Notes: generated from the letters alone by a model not told the origin. A stretch of 64,000 nucleotides of DNA from Mucilaginibacter sp. CSA2-8R (GCF_038806765.1 NZ_CP152389.1:3038001-3102000); one strand, 5' to 3'. Numbered from the stretch's first letter, positions 52,533-62,021 are shown. A program made the numbers and translations.

Positions 52533-53111
52533 TTAAGATGATTGAGCGCCTGCAATAACCTGGATACCTACGCTGCGGCTAAACGAAAACCAGGCAAAAT
52601 GCTTGATGTCGTTACGCGCCACGTTGCCGGAGTTAAGTGCGTTGATGGTGGTGGTTACCATGCCACCAAACAACACAAAAATCCAGGCGGGGGTAAGCTC
52701 AGTACTGATGATGCCCGCTTTTTGCAGCTTGCCTACTATGGCAAACCAATGCTTTTTAACGGCGTCAAATTCTCCCTCGTCGCCATCAGGCATTTGACGG
52801 TAAGGCGGGTGCTGCTGTAATTTATCTAAAAAAGCGTACTTGCTCCCACAGTCGATACCGGCATACAACATGTTTTCTAATTGCACGAGCGGATCGGTGC
52901 TGGTATTAATAGCAGCCATCATGGCTGTACGGCACTTGTACTGCATTTCGGTTTGGCAGGCATCCATGAGTTGGGTGCGATCTTTAAAATAACGGTGCAG
53001 TGTACGCCTGGTTACACCGGCCTGCTCAGCAACCAATTCCAGATTGGCCGATAGGTCGGTATTAAATACCTCAATAGCAGCATTTACAATCTTTTGCTCT
53101 GTAGCTTCCAT
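52533..53111 (-). CDS. TetR-family regulator
   Basis: A 192-residue protein with an N-terminal TetR HTH (EQKIVNAAIEVFNTDLSANL, then LVAEQAGVTRRTLHRYFKDRTQLMDAC) and a helical ligand-binding part. ATG at 53111 is chosen; ATG 53138 is an alternative. Two direct TGACATT repeats 20 bp apart (53144-53150, 53164-53170) lie upstream and may be its operator. It precedes the flavoprotein gene in one transcript. Confidence 0.88.
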   Translation of the reverse strand: MEATEQKIVNAAIEVFNTDLSANLELVAEQAGVTRRTLHRYFKDRTQLMDACQTEMQYKCRTAMMAAINTSTDPLVQLENMLYAGIDCGSKYAFLDKLQQHPPYRQMPDGDEGEFDAVKKHWFAIVGKLQKAGIISTELTPAWIFVLFGGMVTTTINALNSGNVARNDIKHFAWFSFSRSVGIQVIAGAQSS

Positions 53112-53444
53112 AACACAAACGTAAGCCTTATTTCCCATTTTTGTGACATTATAGTTTAAATGATGACATTTTGATGTTTTGTTTGGGCGCTTCGAATTAT
53201 CATTCAGCAATTAAAAAAGCAACTATAATAAAGCGATTGTCGTTTAAAGGTCTATTAGAAAACGGAAAATCTTGCTTTAATCGGAAGTATAAGCTTAGGG
53301 CTTAACCATGTCTTTAAAACAATTAAGTACTTTAACTCTGCCGCCAGTGGCAACAATTCAAAACTTAAAATTTATCGTGATACATTATACTGCAGATTTT
53401 GTTTTGTAAAATAATTATTACATGGCAATATTCACACTAAATTC

Positions 53445-53476
53445 TTTGTCACCTACTACTTGCGTTACTATCTTCG
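53445..53476 (+). promoter_or_regulatory. promoter of the barrel protein gene
   Basis: TTTG at 53445-53448, 20 bp, then TATCTTCG at 53469-53476 (one change from TAnnTTTG). The TTG start codon lies 28 bp downstream. The spacing equals that of the phage-module promoters. Confidence 0.7.
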
Positions 53477-53504
53477 CACCGTATAATACTTAAACTTATC
53501 ACTT

Positions 53505-54335
53505 TTGATACCCCTAATTAATAAGGGAGCCTTACTCAAAACAGTAGGCTCCAAAGCGTTTAGTTACGCAGTACTCATCACGGCTGGTACCTTTTTATTT
53601 TCATCGTCTGCCTTTGCTCAAAGCAAAAAAAAACCGGCTAAAGCTGCAGCCTCTTCAACCACCGCAACGGTGCGGAATAGATTTGAGCTCGGCATTGCTG
53701 GCGGACTAAGCCTCAACAAGTTTATTACCGGCCAATCACATGGCGGCTATAACACAGGTTACTCGGCCGGTGTGTCTTTGCACTATCCGGTATATAAAGG
53801 CCTGGGGTTACAATTGGAGGTAAACTCCATGCAACAGGGCGGGCAACTTATTAAATTTAAAGACGATACACGTTTAGGCCTGCCCGAAAACTTCCAGACT
53901 AAAAATGTAAGAAACAGCTCATACCAGATCAACACGCTCGAAGTGCCGTTACTGGTTGACTATACTTTCAACATCAAACCATCCTGGATACCGGTTATTT
54001 ATGCCGGTGCAAGTTATGCCTACACTTACAACGTAACCGAGCATTACCAAAAGACAGGCAATTTGTTACCCGGCCAGAATGTGATAGCCACCGTACAAGG
54101 TTCACAAAATGCTACATCGATGTTTAACGATAACCGCCTTAACTTTATAGCAGGTGCTAAAGCCCGATTACCGCTTACCGCACGATTGGGCCTGACACTG
54201 GACTTTAGGTACGTAGCCGGTGCCACCCCTGTTTTAGACAGCTACTCTTACATGGATAAAGCGGGCTTTGGCAGCAGGGTAAGATCCAACTCCTTCGTTT
54301 CGCGCATTGGCCTGGTTATGCCATTGGGCAAATAA
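53505..54335 (+). CDS. outer-membrane beta-barrel protein (PorT-like)
   Basis: A 276-residue protein. The start is TTG at 53505, supported by the promoter above and by the signal peptide (VLITAGTFLFSSSAFAQ) that follows; no ATG lies in between. After a Lys/Ala linker, residues 56-276 alternate strands with aromatic girdles (GGLSLNKFITGQS, VSLHYPVYKGLGLQLEV), as in PorT/OMP_b-brl_2 barrels. It is followed 54 bp later by a lipoprotein gene, probably the same operon. Confidence 0.8.
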   Translation: MIPLINKGALLKTVGSKAFSYAVLITAGTFLFSSSAFAQSKKKPAKAAASSTTATVRNRFELGIAGGLSLNKFITGQSHGGYNTGYSAGVSLHYPVYKGLGLQLEVNSMQQGGQLIKFKDDTRLGLPENFQTKNVRNSSYQINTLEVPLLVDYTFNIKPSWIPVIYAGASYAYTYNVTEHYQKTGNLLPGQNVIATVQGSQNATSMFNDNRLNFIAGAKARLPLTARLGLTLDFRYVAGATPVLDSYSYMDKAGFGSRVRSNSFVSRIGLVMPLGK

Positions 54336-54389
54336 ATATCTGCCTTTGATTTTACTTCCATTTATACTTTGCATACACACCATTCAAAT

Positions 54390-55850
54390 ATGAAACTTAA
54401 ACCTACAGCCCTTTCATTAATGGCAGCTGCTATTATTTTTGCTGGTTGCTCTAAAGACAAATTTACCGAGCAGGATGCCGTGCAGGCACAAAAAGACTTG
54501 TTAACGTTGCAATATCAGCATGATATTGACATGGAAACACTTAAACAAAAAGGCGCCACTGCTATGCAGCAGTTAATTAATTCATCAGCCTTAGCCCAGC
54601 TTAAAATGAACGACAGCCTAACTCGTGCAGGCGTTGTTGCATCGCGTAAGCAAGATTACAGCGTTACCGTGGTTGACGTGGTTACCAACACCCCTATTGC
54701 AGATGCCGACGTTATGGTATCATCAGAAGGTAAAATGGTGACTGCTAAAACCAATGCACAAGGGATGGCTATGTTTAACTCGCTTTACCTGTTCCCGACC
54801 AGCGCATTCGTTATTTCTAAAACCGGCTATGCCGCTACGCAGATATTACAGCAAAATATCACACAGGGGCCTGCCAAATTATGGAACAGCGCTGATTTGT
54901 CGAACGAAATTTATGGTACGGTTTACATCGAGACCGATTTGACCAATACCACCAGCGAAAAAGTTGGCGAAAAAGTGTTGGTTACAGCTACTACTACTGT
55001 TTACAGCACCGCTACCGGCAATTACAATGTATCGTTTCCGGCTTACACTGCGGCCGATGGAAGTTACTCCATTAAAGTTCCTGCAGCAGCAAACATGTAT
55101 AGCATAACCGGTGAGCAAATTACAGCAGACCAAAAACTGTTTGTGAACTCTACCGAAGATGATGGTATAAACGTACAGTTTCCTAACGCGTTGCCGCGTT
55201 TAACTACAATAAAAACGTATTTCAATGTAGCCCGTTTCAATGCTAATGTACCAGGTGTGTATACCACTTATTACTTTAAGTTTCCGGCCGATAAAGGTGG
55301 TAGAGTTTTATCCATCCCAGCATATAACCCCAGCTATAATTACGCTAACAACATTGCTTACGTATCTGCAGCAAACGGTAAGTTCCAGGTTGAAAAACTG
55401 AACATCAGTTCATATTATAACAACAACAGTAATTATATTGATTTGAGCAGTTACAGTTACGATGCTAATGCTAAAATTGATGTACAAATGGTAGATGTAA
55501 CCGGAACATTAATACAAACCCCGCCGCAATTGATGGCAACTACTAATGCTTCAGGCCGTCTAAATTTTTATACTTCTCCCGAAGGCGGATCAGGTTATGT
55601 GCATTTAAAAAGAGACGCATCAAATGCCCTGGTAGCCAATGCTAAAGGCGTGATTAACAGAGTTAACCCTTACAACGGATACTATGACAGTTTTACCAAC
55701 CTTTTCCAGCTATACTTTAGCGGCAACCTAAATACAGCAACGGGCAATGCATTTGGCTCAACCGCTTACCAATTAAGCGGTAAAAATGAAAAAAGAGTAG
55801 TAAATCTTTATTACGGTTCAGGCGACAGCCGTGTAAAACAGGTTTATTAA
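54390..55850 (+). CDS. surface lipoprotein with CarboxypepD_reg-like domain
   Basis: A 486-residue protein with a lipobox (AAIIFAGCSKD) and a helical segment (20-75, with repeated EQ/LKQ), then a carboxypeptidase regulatory-like beta sandwich (about 85-145: VVDVVTNTPIADADVMVSSE, TNAQGMAMFNSLYLF). The C-terminal 300 residues are Asn/Tyr/Ser-rich beta repeats. It probably partners the upstream barrel protein at the outer membrane. The final codons are followed by a terminator. Confidence 0.75.
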   Translation: MKLKPTALSLMAAAIIFAGCSKDKFTEQDAVQAQKDLLTLQYQHDIDMETLKQKGATAMQQLINSSALAQLKMNDSLTRAGVVASRKQDYSVTVVDVVTNTPIADADVMVSSEGKMVTAKTNAQGMAMFNSLYLFPTSAFVISKTGYAATQILQQNITQGPAKLWNSADLSNEIYGTVYIETDLTNTTSEKVGEKVLVTATTTVYSTATGNYNVSFPAYTAADGSYSIKVPAAANMYSITGEQITADQKLFVNSTEDDGINVQFPNALPRLTTIKTYFNVARFNANVPGVYTTYYFKFPADKGGRVLSIPAYNPSYNYANNIAYVSAANGKFQVEKLNISSYYNNNSNYIDLSSYSYDANAKIDVQMVDVTGTLIQTPPQLMATTNASGRLNFYTSPEGGSGYVHLKRDASNALVANAKGVINRVNPYNGYYDSFTNLFQLYFSGNLNTATGNAFGSTAYQLSGKNEKRVVNLYYGSGDSRVKQVY

Positions 55851-55874
55851 TCAACCTAAACCATTACATAATAG

Positions 55875-55907
55875 CAAAGCCGTTCCATATATTCTGGAAT
55901 GGCTTTG
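55875..55907. terminator. intrinsic terminator after the lipoprotein gene
   Basis: A 13-bp stem CAAAGCCGTTCCA / TGGAATGGCTTTG with a single G-T wobble and a 7-base loop, 24 bp after the lipoprotein stop. Confidence 0.8.
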
Positions 55908-55981
55908 TTGTTTAAGGTGGAGGGGCAAATCACTTTTAAATGTGAAATTGCTACATTTATCCGCCCCAATCTAATATCCTA

Positions 55982-56197
55982 ATGAATAGCGGCTTGTTAA
56001 TTTATTTGTTCTCTGTTTTGCTTATGGTACTCATCTACCAAAGCATCATGATAATAACGCGCGTAAGGCCAAACTCTTACCTTGGAGAGTTTTTACAGTC
56101 GAGGTCTGGTAAGGTTTTGGCGGCTCTGATTAGCTTCTTAATTTTTTGTACTGTCGGGCTAATTTACCTTTTTTACTTTTCGGGTATTCATTGCTGA
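55982..56197 (+). CDS. small two-helix membrane protein
   Basis: A 71-residue protein with two membrane helices (about 5-25 and 45-66) and a basic loop between them (TRVRPNSYLGEFLQSRSGK). It starts at ATG 55982. No family is recognised. Confidence 0.6.
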   Translation: MNSGLLIYLFSVLLMVLIYQSIMIITRVRPNSYLGEFLQSRSGKVLAALISFLIFCTVGLIYLFYFSGIHC

Positions 56198-56693
56198 ATA
56201 AAGAGTGGTTGGCAATGAGGATAATAAAAGGCTAAAAGTGAGAAGTTACGGACGGTCATGCTCTATGAAGTTCAGCATTACTCTACATAAGTTTACCTTC
56301 AGGCATGTTCCCCTGCTAATTCACTACTTAGCGCATGGGATACCGACCTTCGTCGGCATGACGGCGGGTGGTAAAAGTATTATTCAGTCCTGCGGTGGTA
56401 TTGTCACTAACCGCACCACCAGAAAGGATGCGAGGCGGCATTACACCGTAAATAAAAAAGAGGTTGGTGACAACATAAACCACACGCTTGCCGTAGCTTA
56501 ACTAGCAAGACCACTTAGCTTGAAGTTGGTGTTGTCACCAACCCCGCCGTAAGATAATATGTAATCGACTATAGGAGCGTTAACAGGCTTAGGCCTTAAC
56601 CCCGATGTTATTAAAAATAAAAATAGTTGGTGACAACACCAACCACAGGCTAAAGTGAAAAATCTTATTTCCTGGCTTTACAACTCTCCTTCC
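56198..56693. repeat. repeat-rich region 3' of module D
   Basis: A REP-like hairpin is at 56326-56369. Three palindromic GTTGGTG-acaa-CACCAAC words are at 56462-56492, 56525-56542 and 56626-56650. No gene is supported. This region ends where module D begins and is the only host-type repeat cluster touching a phage module. Confidence 0.6.
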
Positions 56694-58643
56694 CTACAGC
56701 GTCTGCACCACCACCCCCGGCAAAGTAAACTGCAACTGATAAGCATACGTGCCCATCTGCGTTTCGTACTCAACCGCCGAGCCGGTGGCTACGATGACGG
56801 TTTGCCAGCGCAGGGGGTTGCGCGAGGCAAGCCATTGCACTTTGGGACTGGTTTTGAGAGATTGCAGTGCGCGGATGTCGGCTACCGGCAGGTCTTCGGC
56901 AAATACCTTGATGCCGGTGGCGGCTTCTTTGCTGATGGTGTCTTCGGTGCCTTCGGTATTTTCGTAATCGTATACGTAGCGTTTAACGGTAACGGCGTTT
57001 TGCACGTTGAGGCTCATCTCCTGGTTCCAAACAAAGCGGTAATACTCCCACGATCCGCTGTAGCCTATCCAGCGTAAGTAAACAGAGTTTACATCAATGG
57101 CGCGGTCAATCCTAATCATCTTATCCTCAGTTACCTGCACCGGTCCGGCTCCGCTGTCGCGCCTTACGTTAATGCGCAGGTACCAGCAATTATCGGGATA
57201 GTTATTGGCACCAATCAGCAAACGGTTTAAGCCTACCTGCCTAACCAGATTATGGGTGATAGGATTGCCCAGGGTACGGCGGTTAACATCGAGCATGGTG
57301 ATGTGCAGGTAATATTGATGACCGCCAAGCAACTCGCTGTAAATAAAGCCGCTATCAAACGGGTAACCTGCACTGTAGGCAGGCTCCTTAAAATCGGTAA
57401 CAAACCGGGCCACCGAGCCCTCGCTGTTTGGTATAAACGGTGCCATGTTGCCGCCACCGGCTGCCTGCACCTGCATGGCCGAATACGTAACGTAAAAAGC
57501 ATCCCCAATGCCAAACCAGCGGTCATCAGCCAGGCCTTCCCAATCCTTGCGGTAACTTACGGTATAGCTTGCGCACAGGTTTGGGTCATTGTGATTGATT
57601 TCGTCATATTTGCTAACGCTTTGCGGATTCACTAAACTGCGCAGCACGCCGCTATAGTCGGCCTCCACACGGCCGTTGCGCGGGTTAGGCGAGTGGCGAA
57701 ACTCGCTTTGCTGCGCGGCACCGGTTTCCGGGTCGGTATAGGTAAGCCGGCTCACTACTTTAAAATAAGGGCGCAGGGTATCGCTGTTCATAAAACCGGT
57801 GGCCGCATCTATAAAATCAGTGTTGAGGGTAACGGTAGTATCGGTAGCGCTCAGTACCTTAAACAAGCCCACGTATGGATCAGCATCAAGATACACCTCA
57901 TCATCCTTTTGAAGTCCGGTTATGGCGTCGCGGGTATAAATGCAGGCACGGCCGTTGTTGTTCTGCACATCGGTCACCTTAAAATCGCGGCGCTGGTAAG
58001 TAAATACCACCGGGTTAAAGGCAGCATTCCAGCGGCTATTGATGCCTGGCAAAATTTCTTTTTCGGGCGTGCCCAATAAAAACGGCTCGTCCAACGGCAT
58101 ATCAAAAGCAAATTTAGCTTGCCGGTTACTGATACCGTCGACTACCTTAGCTTCATGCAGCCCGGCGGTTAGTCCGCTAAACCTGGGGTTAACGGGTACA
58201 TCGTCAATAAAATACTGCAGGTTGCTCATATTGTCGTTGGTAGCCTTTATGAGCACCACGCCGGTACCACCGGCTATATGTGCCGGCAGCAAAATAAGCA
58301 CGTCGGTGATGGTGGGTCCGCCGTCCGGCCCCAAAGCCCCGCCCGGCTGTATATACTGGTCGACGGTTACGGTGATTGACGAGGTTTGATAGCCGGTACT
58401 CCGCAATAGCTGGTATGGATATACCACGGCCGATGTGCCGCTGATAGATACACTATACTGCCCGTGCGAAAAGTTGTTATCCAGCTCGGTATAGTATACC
58501 TGCAAACCGTTGCCACTGGCCGGCTGGCCGGTATTATCATCAATAACTTCAAAAGTTATAGTACCGTAAGTGTCGTAACCGTTGTTTGCGGAGTTATAAA
58601 CCGGAGAATTATATTGGTAAGTTACATTTACTGATAATGCCAT
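56694..58643 (-). CDS. large beta-rich phage tail/baseplate-like protein
   Basis: A 649-residue almost all-beta protein opening MALSVNVTYQYNSPVYNS, with Gly/Asn/Asp-rich loops, no membrane helix, and a composition like tail-tip or baseplate proteins of Bacteroidota phages. It is the last gene of module D, 12 bp after the 75-residue gene. It may form part of the tail tip or a receptor-binding structure; a family call was not possible. Confidence 0.65.
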   Translation of the reverse strand: MALSVNVTYQYNSPVYNSANNGYDTYGTITFEVIDDNTGQPASGNGLQVYYTELDNNFSHGQYSVSISGTSAVVYPYQLLRSTGYQTSSITVTVDQYIQPGGALGPDGGPTITDVLILLPAHIAGGTGVVLIKATNDNMSNLQYFIDDVPVNPRFSGLTAGLHEAKVVDGISNRQAKFAFDMPLDEPFLLGTPEKEILPGINSRWNAAFNPVVFTYQRRDFKVTDVQNNNGRACIYTRDAITGLQKDDEVYLDADPYVGLFKVLSATDTTVTLNTDFIDAATGFMNSDTLRPYFKVVSRLTYTDPETGAAQQSEFRHSPNPRNGRVEADYSGVLRSLVNPQSVSKYDEINHNDPNLCASYTVSYRKDWEGLADDRWFGIGDAFYVTYSAMQVQAAGGGNMAPFIPNSEGSVARFVTDFKEPAYSAGYPFDSGFIYSELLGGHQYYLHITMLDVNRRTLGNPITHNLVRQVGLNRLLIGANNYPDNCWYLRINVRRDSGAGPVQVTEDKMIRIDRAIDVNSVYLRWIGYSGSWEYYRFVWNQEMSLNVQNAVTVKRYVYDYENTEGTEDTISKEAATGIKVFAEDLPVADIRALQSLKTSPKVQWLASRNPLRWQTVIVATGSAVEYETQMGTYAYQLQFTLPGVVVQTL

Positions 58644-58655
58644 TATGGATGGTAA

Positions 58656-58883
58656 TTAAGATTTGAAAAGGTCGATCATCTGCTGCAGTACCTGTGCGCT
58701 TATAAGTTGCGCCTGCTCCCCGGCATTGCCCAAACCCCTGTATTTTATTGCGGATGGATGCCCCAACTGGTGCGGACCACCATGCAGACCGCGCACCAAC
58801 AGCCAGGCTTGTACAGCCGCCGTTAAAGGTACCGGCGTGGCCGGCTGGTGGTTAATTCTATAGGGAATTTTGGCGCGCGGCAT
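58656..58883 (-). CDS. 75-aa phage-module protein
   Basis: A 75-residue basic-to-neutral protein opening MPRAKIPYRINHQPATPVPL. It overlaps the preceding 75-residue gene by 26 bp and ends 12 bp before the large tail-like gene. No family is recognised. Overlap and direction support a real gene. Confidence 0.55.
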   Translation of the reverse strand: MPRAKIPYRINHQPATPVPLTAAVQAWLLVRGLHGGPHQLGHPSAIKYRGLGNAGEQAQLISAQVLQQMIDLFKS

Positions 58884-59085
58884 ACGTTTGCAGTAATTGA
58901 TAAGGCTGATAAAGTAACCGGGCCATCAGTTGCGGAAAGCCGGCCACCCGGGGCTGCATCATAAGATTACCCCCGCTTTTACCCAGGGTATAATCGGTGT
59001 TGCGCCGGTAACAAATAAACAGTACCAGTTCGGGTTTGCTGAGCCGCCTGCCTAACAGGCGCTCGGCCTGGGCTAAGCTTTTCAT
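58858..59085 (-). CDS. 75-aa phage-module protein, coupled to 153-aa gene
   Basis: A 75-residue basic protein (MKSLAQAERLLGRRLSKPEL...). Its start overlaps the stop of the 153-residue gene by 4 bp (ATGA), giving translational coupling. No family is recognised. Confidence 0.55.
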   Translation of the reverse strand: MKSLAQAERLLGRRLSKPELVLFICYRRNTDYTLGKSGGNLMMQPRVAGFPQLMARLLYQPYQLLQTYAARQNSL

Positions 59086-59543
59086 AAAGTTTCGTGATAC
59101 ATGGTTTGCAGGGTTAGGGTAATGTAGCCGCCGGCCGTGAGGGTGTCAAAAGTATGGAGGTGATAAATGGTTTTAAACTCCACCTGCTGCCCCGCCTTGA
59201 TGCGAAAAATGCGCCCCTTGTTATCGCCGCGCTGCTGCGATAGCTTAACCATAAACTCTTTGCACAGGCCCAGGGCTCGCTGCACCAAAATTTCCTGGTC
59301 GGCGGTACGGTCGCGGTTGGGGTCGGCTTTGTACAAAAAATACAAAAATACCGGCACCTCGTTGTGTACCGAGTGCGACAGCCCGTAACTGAGGTTAATG
59401 GCGGTTTCGGCCACCAGCCCCACTACCGGAAATCTTTTGGTGTTATCCAGTATCTCATTCAACTCGGCAGCGCTGGCAAAAATAAATTGCGGTTTTTCCG
59501 AAAGCTGGTTTACCACGCTTTCAATCGGTTGTTTAATAGGCAT
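59082..59543 (-). CDS. 153-aa phage-module protein, possible tail completion
   Basis: A 153-residue mixed alpha/beta protein. RDRTADQEILVQRALGLCKEFMVKLSQQRGDNKG is a conserved-looking helix-turn segment, followed by a C-terminal beta hairpin (FDTLTAGGYITLTLQTMYHETL). The size and place fit a tail terminator or completion protein, but no family is firm. Confidence 0.6.
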   Translation of the reverse strand: MPIKQPIESVVNQLSEKPQFIFASAAELNEILDNTKRFPVVGLVAETAINLSYGLSHSVHNEVPVFLYFLYKADPNRDRTADQEILVQRALGLCKEFMVKLSQQRGDNKGRIFRIKAGQQVEFKTIYHLHTFDTLTAGGYITLTLQTMYHETL

Positions 59544-59551
59544 AGCGTGGC

Positions 59552-59773
59552 TTAGTTTAACAGTTTAACAAACCGCTTACCTAACCTGACGCCCTTGCAA
59601 CCCGGTAACACCTCATCACTACTTAACGGTAAACAGCGGGTATTTTTTATGCTGATGCCTTTTTGCGGCAGGCGTATCCAAAACAACTGTGTTGATACAT
59701 ACATTAAGCCCAACTGCCTGCCAAACCACCGGATGCGCCTCAACCGCACCATGCTCAACTGCTCCACTCCCAT
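59552..59773 (-). CDS. 73-aa phage-module protein, first gene of module D
   Basis: A 73-residue very basic protein opening MGVEQLSMVRLRRIRWFG. GGAGAG precedes its ATG at 59773 by a few bases. The promoter element starts 22 bp upstream. A longer frame starting at 59825 in another reading frame is a shadow. No family is recognised. Confidence 0.5.
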   Translation of the reverse strand: MGVEQLSMVRLRRIRWFGRQLGLMYVSTQLFWIRLPQKGISIKNTRCLPLSSDEVLPGCKGVRLGKRFVKLLN

Positions 59774-59794
59774 CTCTCCAATATTTGTTTAACT

Positions 59795-59860
59795 CTAATT
59801 TACGCTTTTGTTTAGTAAATAACAAATATTTATAATTTAATGGATATTTTGGTTTGTATT
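59795..59860 (-). promoter_or_regulatory. shared phage-module promoter/operator, copy 2
   Basis: Read on the minus strand: AATACAAA (59853-59860), then TATAAATA-...-TATTTACT with a TAAATA/TATTTA palindrome and ACAAA centre (59814-59835), -33 TTTG (59823-59826), exactly 20 bp, and -7 TAAATTAG (59795-59802). The AATACAAA box lies 30 bp from the TTTG in both copies. It directly precedes the first gene of module D. Confidence 0.8.
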
Positions 59861-60441
59861 GTTACGTAATGTTTTAACTCTTGCTATTAACTAAGATATC
59901 GTCTACTTCTTTTTTCTTTAAAAAAAAGAAGCAAAACTAAGCGTAGCGACCTCATGAACACGATTAAAACAAGCAATAGGTGAATAAATTCAAGTCACCT
60001 CCCGCTTGCTTCTTTTCGCATAAGGCCATTGCCCTGCAAAGCCGGGCTGCACCACAGGCTGTTTACATTTTGCGCCTTTGCACACTATGGCCTTGGCTTC
60101 AGCGAAAACTAAAAGGCCTTAGCCCGCGCACTGGGCCAACTTGTGCTGCCCGTCTTTCGCCCGAAGCTGGGGAGGATGACGGAGAGATAGGCAAAAGCTA
60201 GAAGTAATGCAAAGGTGTATTGCTTTCGTCTAAATCTGAATTTGCAGAATAAATGATTTTACAGAATCACGCATTCAAAGTCCTCCCTTCCGGGGAGGAT
60301 TTGGGTGGAGCTTTTGTTGCTGGCCTTACGGCTTCATTAAAATTTGCGTTAAGAAAGGGTATACAGTCCACCTATTTTCCTGGTAGATATTGTTTGTTAG
60401 GAGGTATATTAGCAAGGTTATAAAATCACTCAAAAATTAAA
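59861..60441. other. intergenic region, no supported gene
   Basis: About 580 bp. It holds an AAGAAG-type hairpin (CTTCTTTTTT...AAAAAAGAAG, 59906-59931) and a GTCCTCCCTTCCGGGGAGGA palindrome at 60280-60300 like the one at 2966-2981. A frame at 59980-60201 is not supported. Confidence 0.5.
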
Positions 60442-61245
60442 ATGAGCAGGTACGTCTATTTTTACGCATTAGATTCGAAGCAGGGAAGGGAGGAATTGTA
60501 TGAGGATCTAACCTCGACTACAAAATACGCTAAATCATTTGCCGACTTTATTGCCGAGCGGACGGTTAAGTGCGGTAGTAGCTTGAGCGTTACTTACCAA
60601 CAGGTGATTACATCGGTAAAAAACAACTTTGAGGATCTACAGCCAAGCCAGTTACGCGAAATTGTAAACTGGTATGAAGATATGTTCTACCGACGATACT
60701 GCAAGCCGCCGGAATACGAATGGGAACGGTACGAAAAGGCTGTAGAATCAGCTCTGAAAGGCGTTGGTATTGAGCCCTTATTTGAGATCACCAGCAGCAG
60801 CGCCAGTTGCTATGGCTTTATATTTCAATACCGTAATTTTGAATCTGTATACGAGCCTGATGCATTTAATGAAGATGGTGATAACGGAAGCAATATTAAA
60901 AGACATGAGTTTATCCGCTTTTTAAACTACATGATATTATTGATGTGCCGCATACACGATGAGAATTTAGAACATCAGTTTGACTACACTGAGCTACCCG
61001 AAAATCATCAAAAAGAAATAGAAAGTATTAAAACCGCTCACCGTGATGACGCCAAACTACAGGCATTGGTGGATAAAGAGTTTGAATGGATTAAAGGGTA
61101 TTGGATAAAAGATCATGAGAATAACAAAGGGCCATGCCCTGAAGCACAAACCGTAAATGAACATCACCGGTTTTTGACAGCGTGTTTAGACATGAAAGCC
61201 ACCCTCACAGAGGAGTATACCCGTGTACTGATGGTTCATGGTTAA
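60442..61245 (+). CDS. hypothetical protein
   Basis: A 267-residue soluble, helical, slightly acidic protein with no signal peptide or membrane helix. It opens MSRYVYFYALDSKQGREELY. Codon use looks like the host genes. No family is recognised and the neighbours give no context. Confidence 0.6.
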   Translation: MSRYVYFYALDSKQGREELYEDLTSTTKYAKSFADFIAERTVKCGSSLSVTYQQVITSVKNNFEDLQPSQLREIVNWYEDMFYRRYCKPPEYEWERYEKAVESALKGVGIEPLFEITSSSASCYGFIFQYRNFESVYEPDAFNEDGDNGSNIKRHEFIRFLNYMILLMCRIHDENLEHQFDYTELPENHQKEIESIKTAHRDDAKLQALVDKEFEWIKGYWIKDHENNKGPCPEAQTVNEHHRFLTACLDMKATLTEEYTRVLMVHG

Positions 61246-61370
61246 TATGGCACAAAACTCTCTTCTGTAAACTCAGTAATTAGATAAAACCCAGTTGCGC
61301 CAAATGCCTGTCAGGCACCTCATGGGATAAATTGACGAATTTGCTTATCCAGCACTCCCATTTGTTAATT

Positions 61371-61412
61371 AGCGGGTGGGATGCTGATAGGCATCAGCAT
61401 GACCGGGCGGGT
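61371..61412. repeat. REP-like hairpin
   Basis: TTAGCGGGTGGGATGCTGATA followed by GGCATCAGCATGACCGGGCGG: a family member with a TGATAGGCATCA centre and compensating changes in both arms. The compensation suggests the hairpin is maintained. Confidence 0.65.
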
Positions 61413-61559
61413 AAAGTCTAAGTTTTCCCTGACACTTATAAAAACATCTCACCCCCGCGTTAGAAACAAGCTCATTTGCAGATATGTAATTACCGGCACA
61501 AATATTTTTAAGCAGCATACCACCGTTTATCACATCTTCGCTATATTGCTATAACCAAT

Positions 61560-62021
61560 ATGCCCGACACCTACCATTTCCCAGTTACTGAACCTACCGA
61601 CAGCGCAGCCAAAAACTGGGTAATAACCATTGGCCCAGCTTTAGTGCCTGTTATTGTGCGGTTTAACAGTTTACCTTACTGGATTTTTGGTGCCGTAATT
61701 TTGCTGTTCAACGTTTTTGTAACCCTGCTGCCCTTTAAACGTCCCTTGCAGGTAAGTATTGATACAGATGCCCGGCAACTGCATTACGTTTACGAAAACC
61801 TGGCAGGCCATGAACACACCCTGACCCTGAATTTAAGAAATATACGCGGCTATTACGAACGCGAACGGCAGAGCAGGTTAACGTTTGAGTGGCACCTGGT
61901 ACTTTACAACCAATGGGGATTATATAAAAAACTATCTATTAAAGAAGGCAACGGTTACACCCACGAACAGCTGGACCAAATAGTAAAACTGATAAACCGG
62001 TGTAAGGATAGTGTGGTGTAG
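61560..62021 (+). CDS. small membrane protein with PH-like C-terminus
   Basis: A 153-residue protein with two membrane segments (about 22-37 and 41-58) and a beta-rich C-terminal domain (60-145: LQVSIDTDARQLHYVYENLAG, then FEWHLVLYNQWGLY). The layout matches the gene at 20755. The function is unknown. Confidence 0.6.
   Translation: MPDTYHFPVTEPTDSAAKNWVITIGPALVPVIVRFNSLPYWIFGAVILLFNVFVTLLPFKRPLQVSIDTDARQLHYVYENLAGHEHTLTLNLRNIRGYYERERQSRLTFEWHLVLYNQWGLYKKLSIKEGNGYTHEQLDQIVKLINRCKDSVV

Noticed and set aside
1..59860. Tailocin (headless tail particle)
   Set aside because: Major capsid, portal and head protease-scaffold genes are present and intact.
59980..60201. 73-residue + strand frame
   Set aside because: Lacks a start context and protein-like pattern; lies in repeat-like intergenic DNA.
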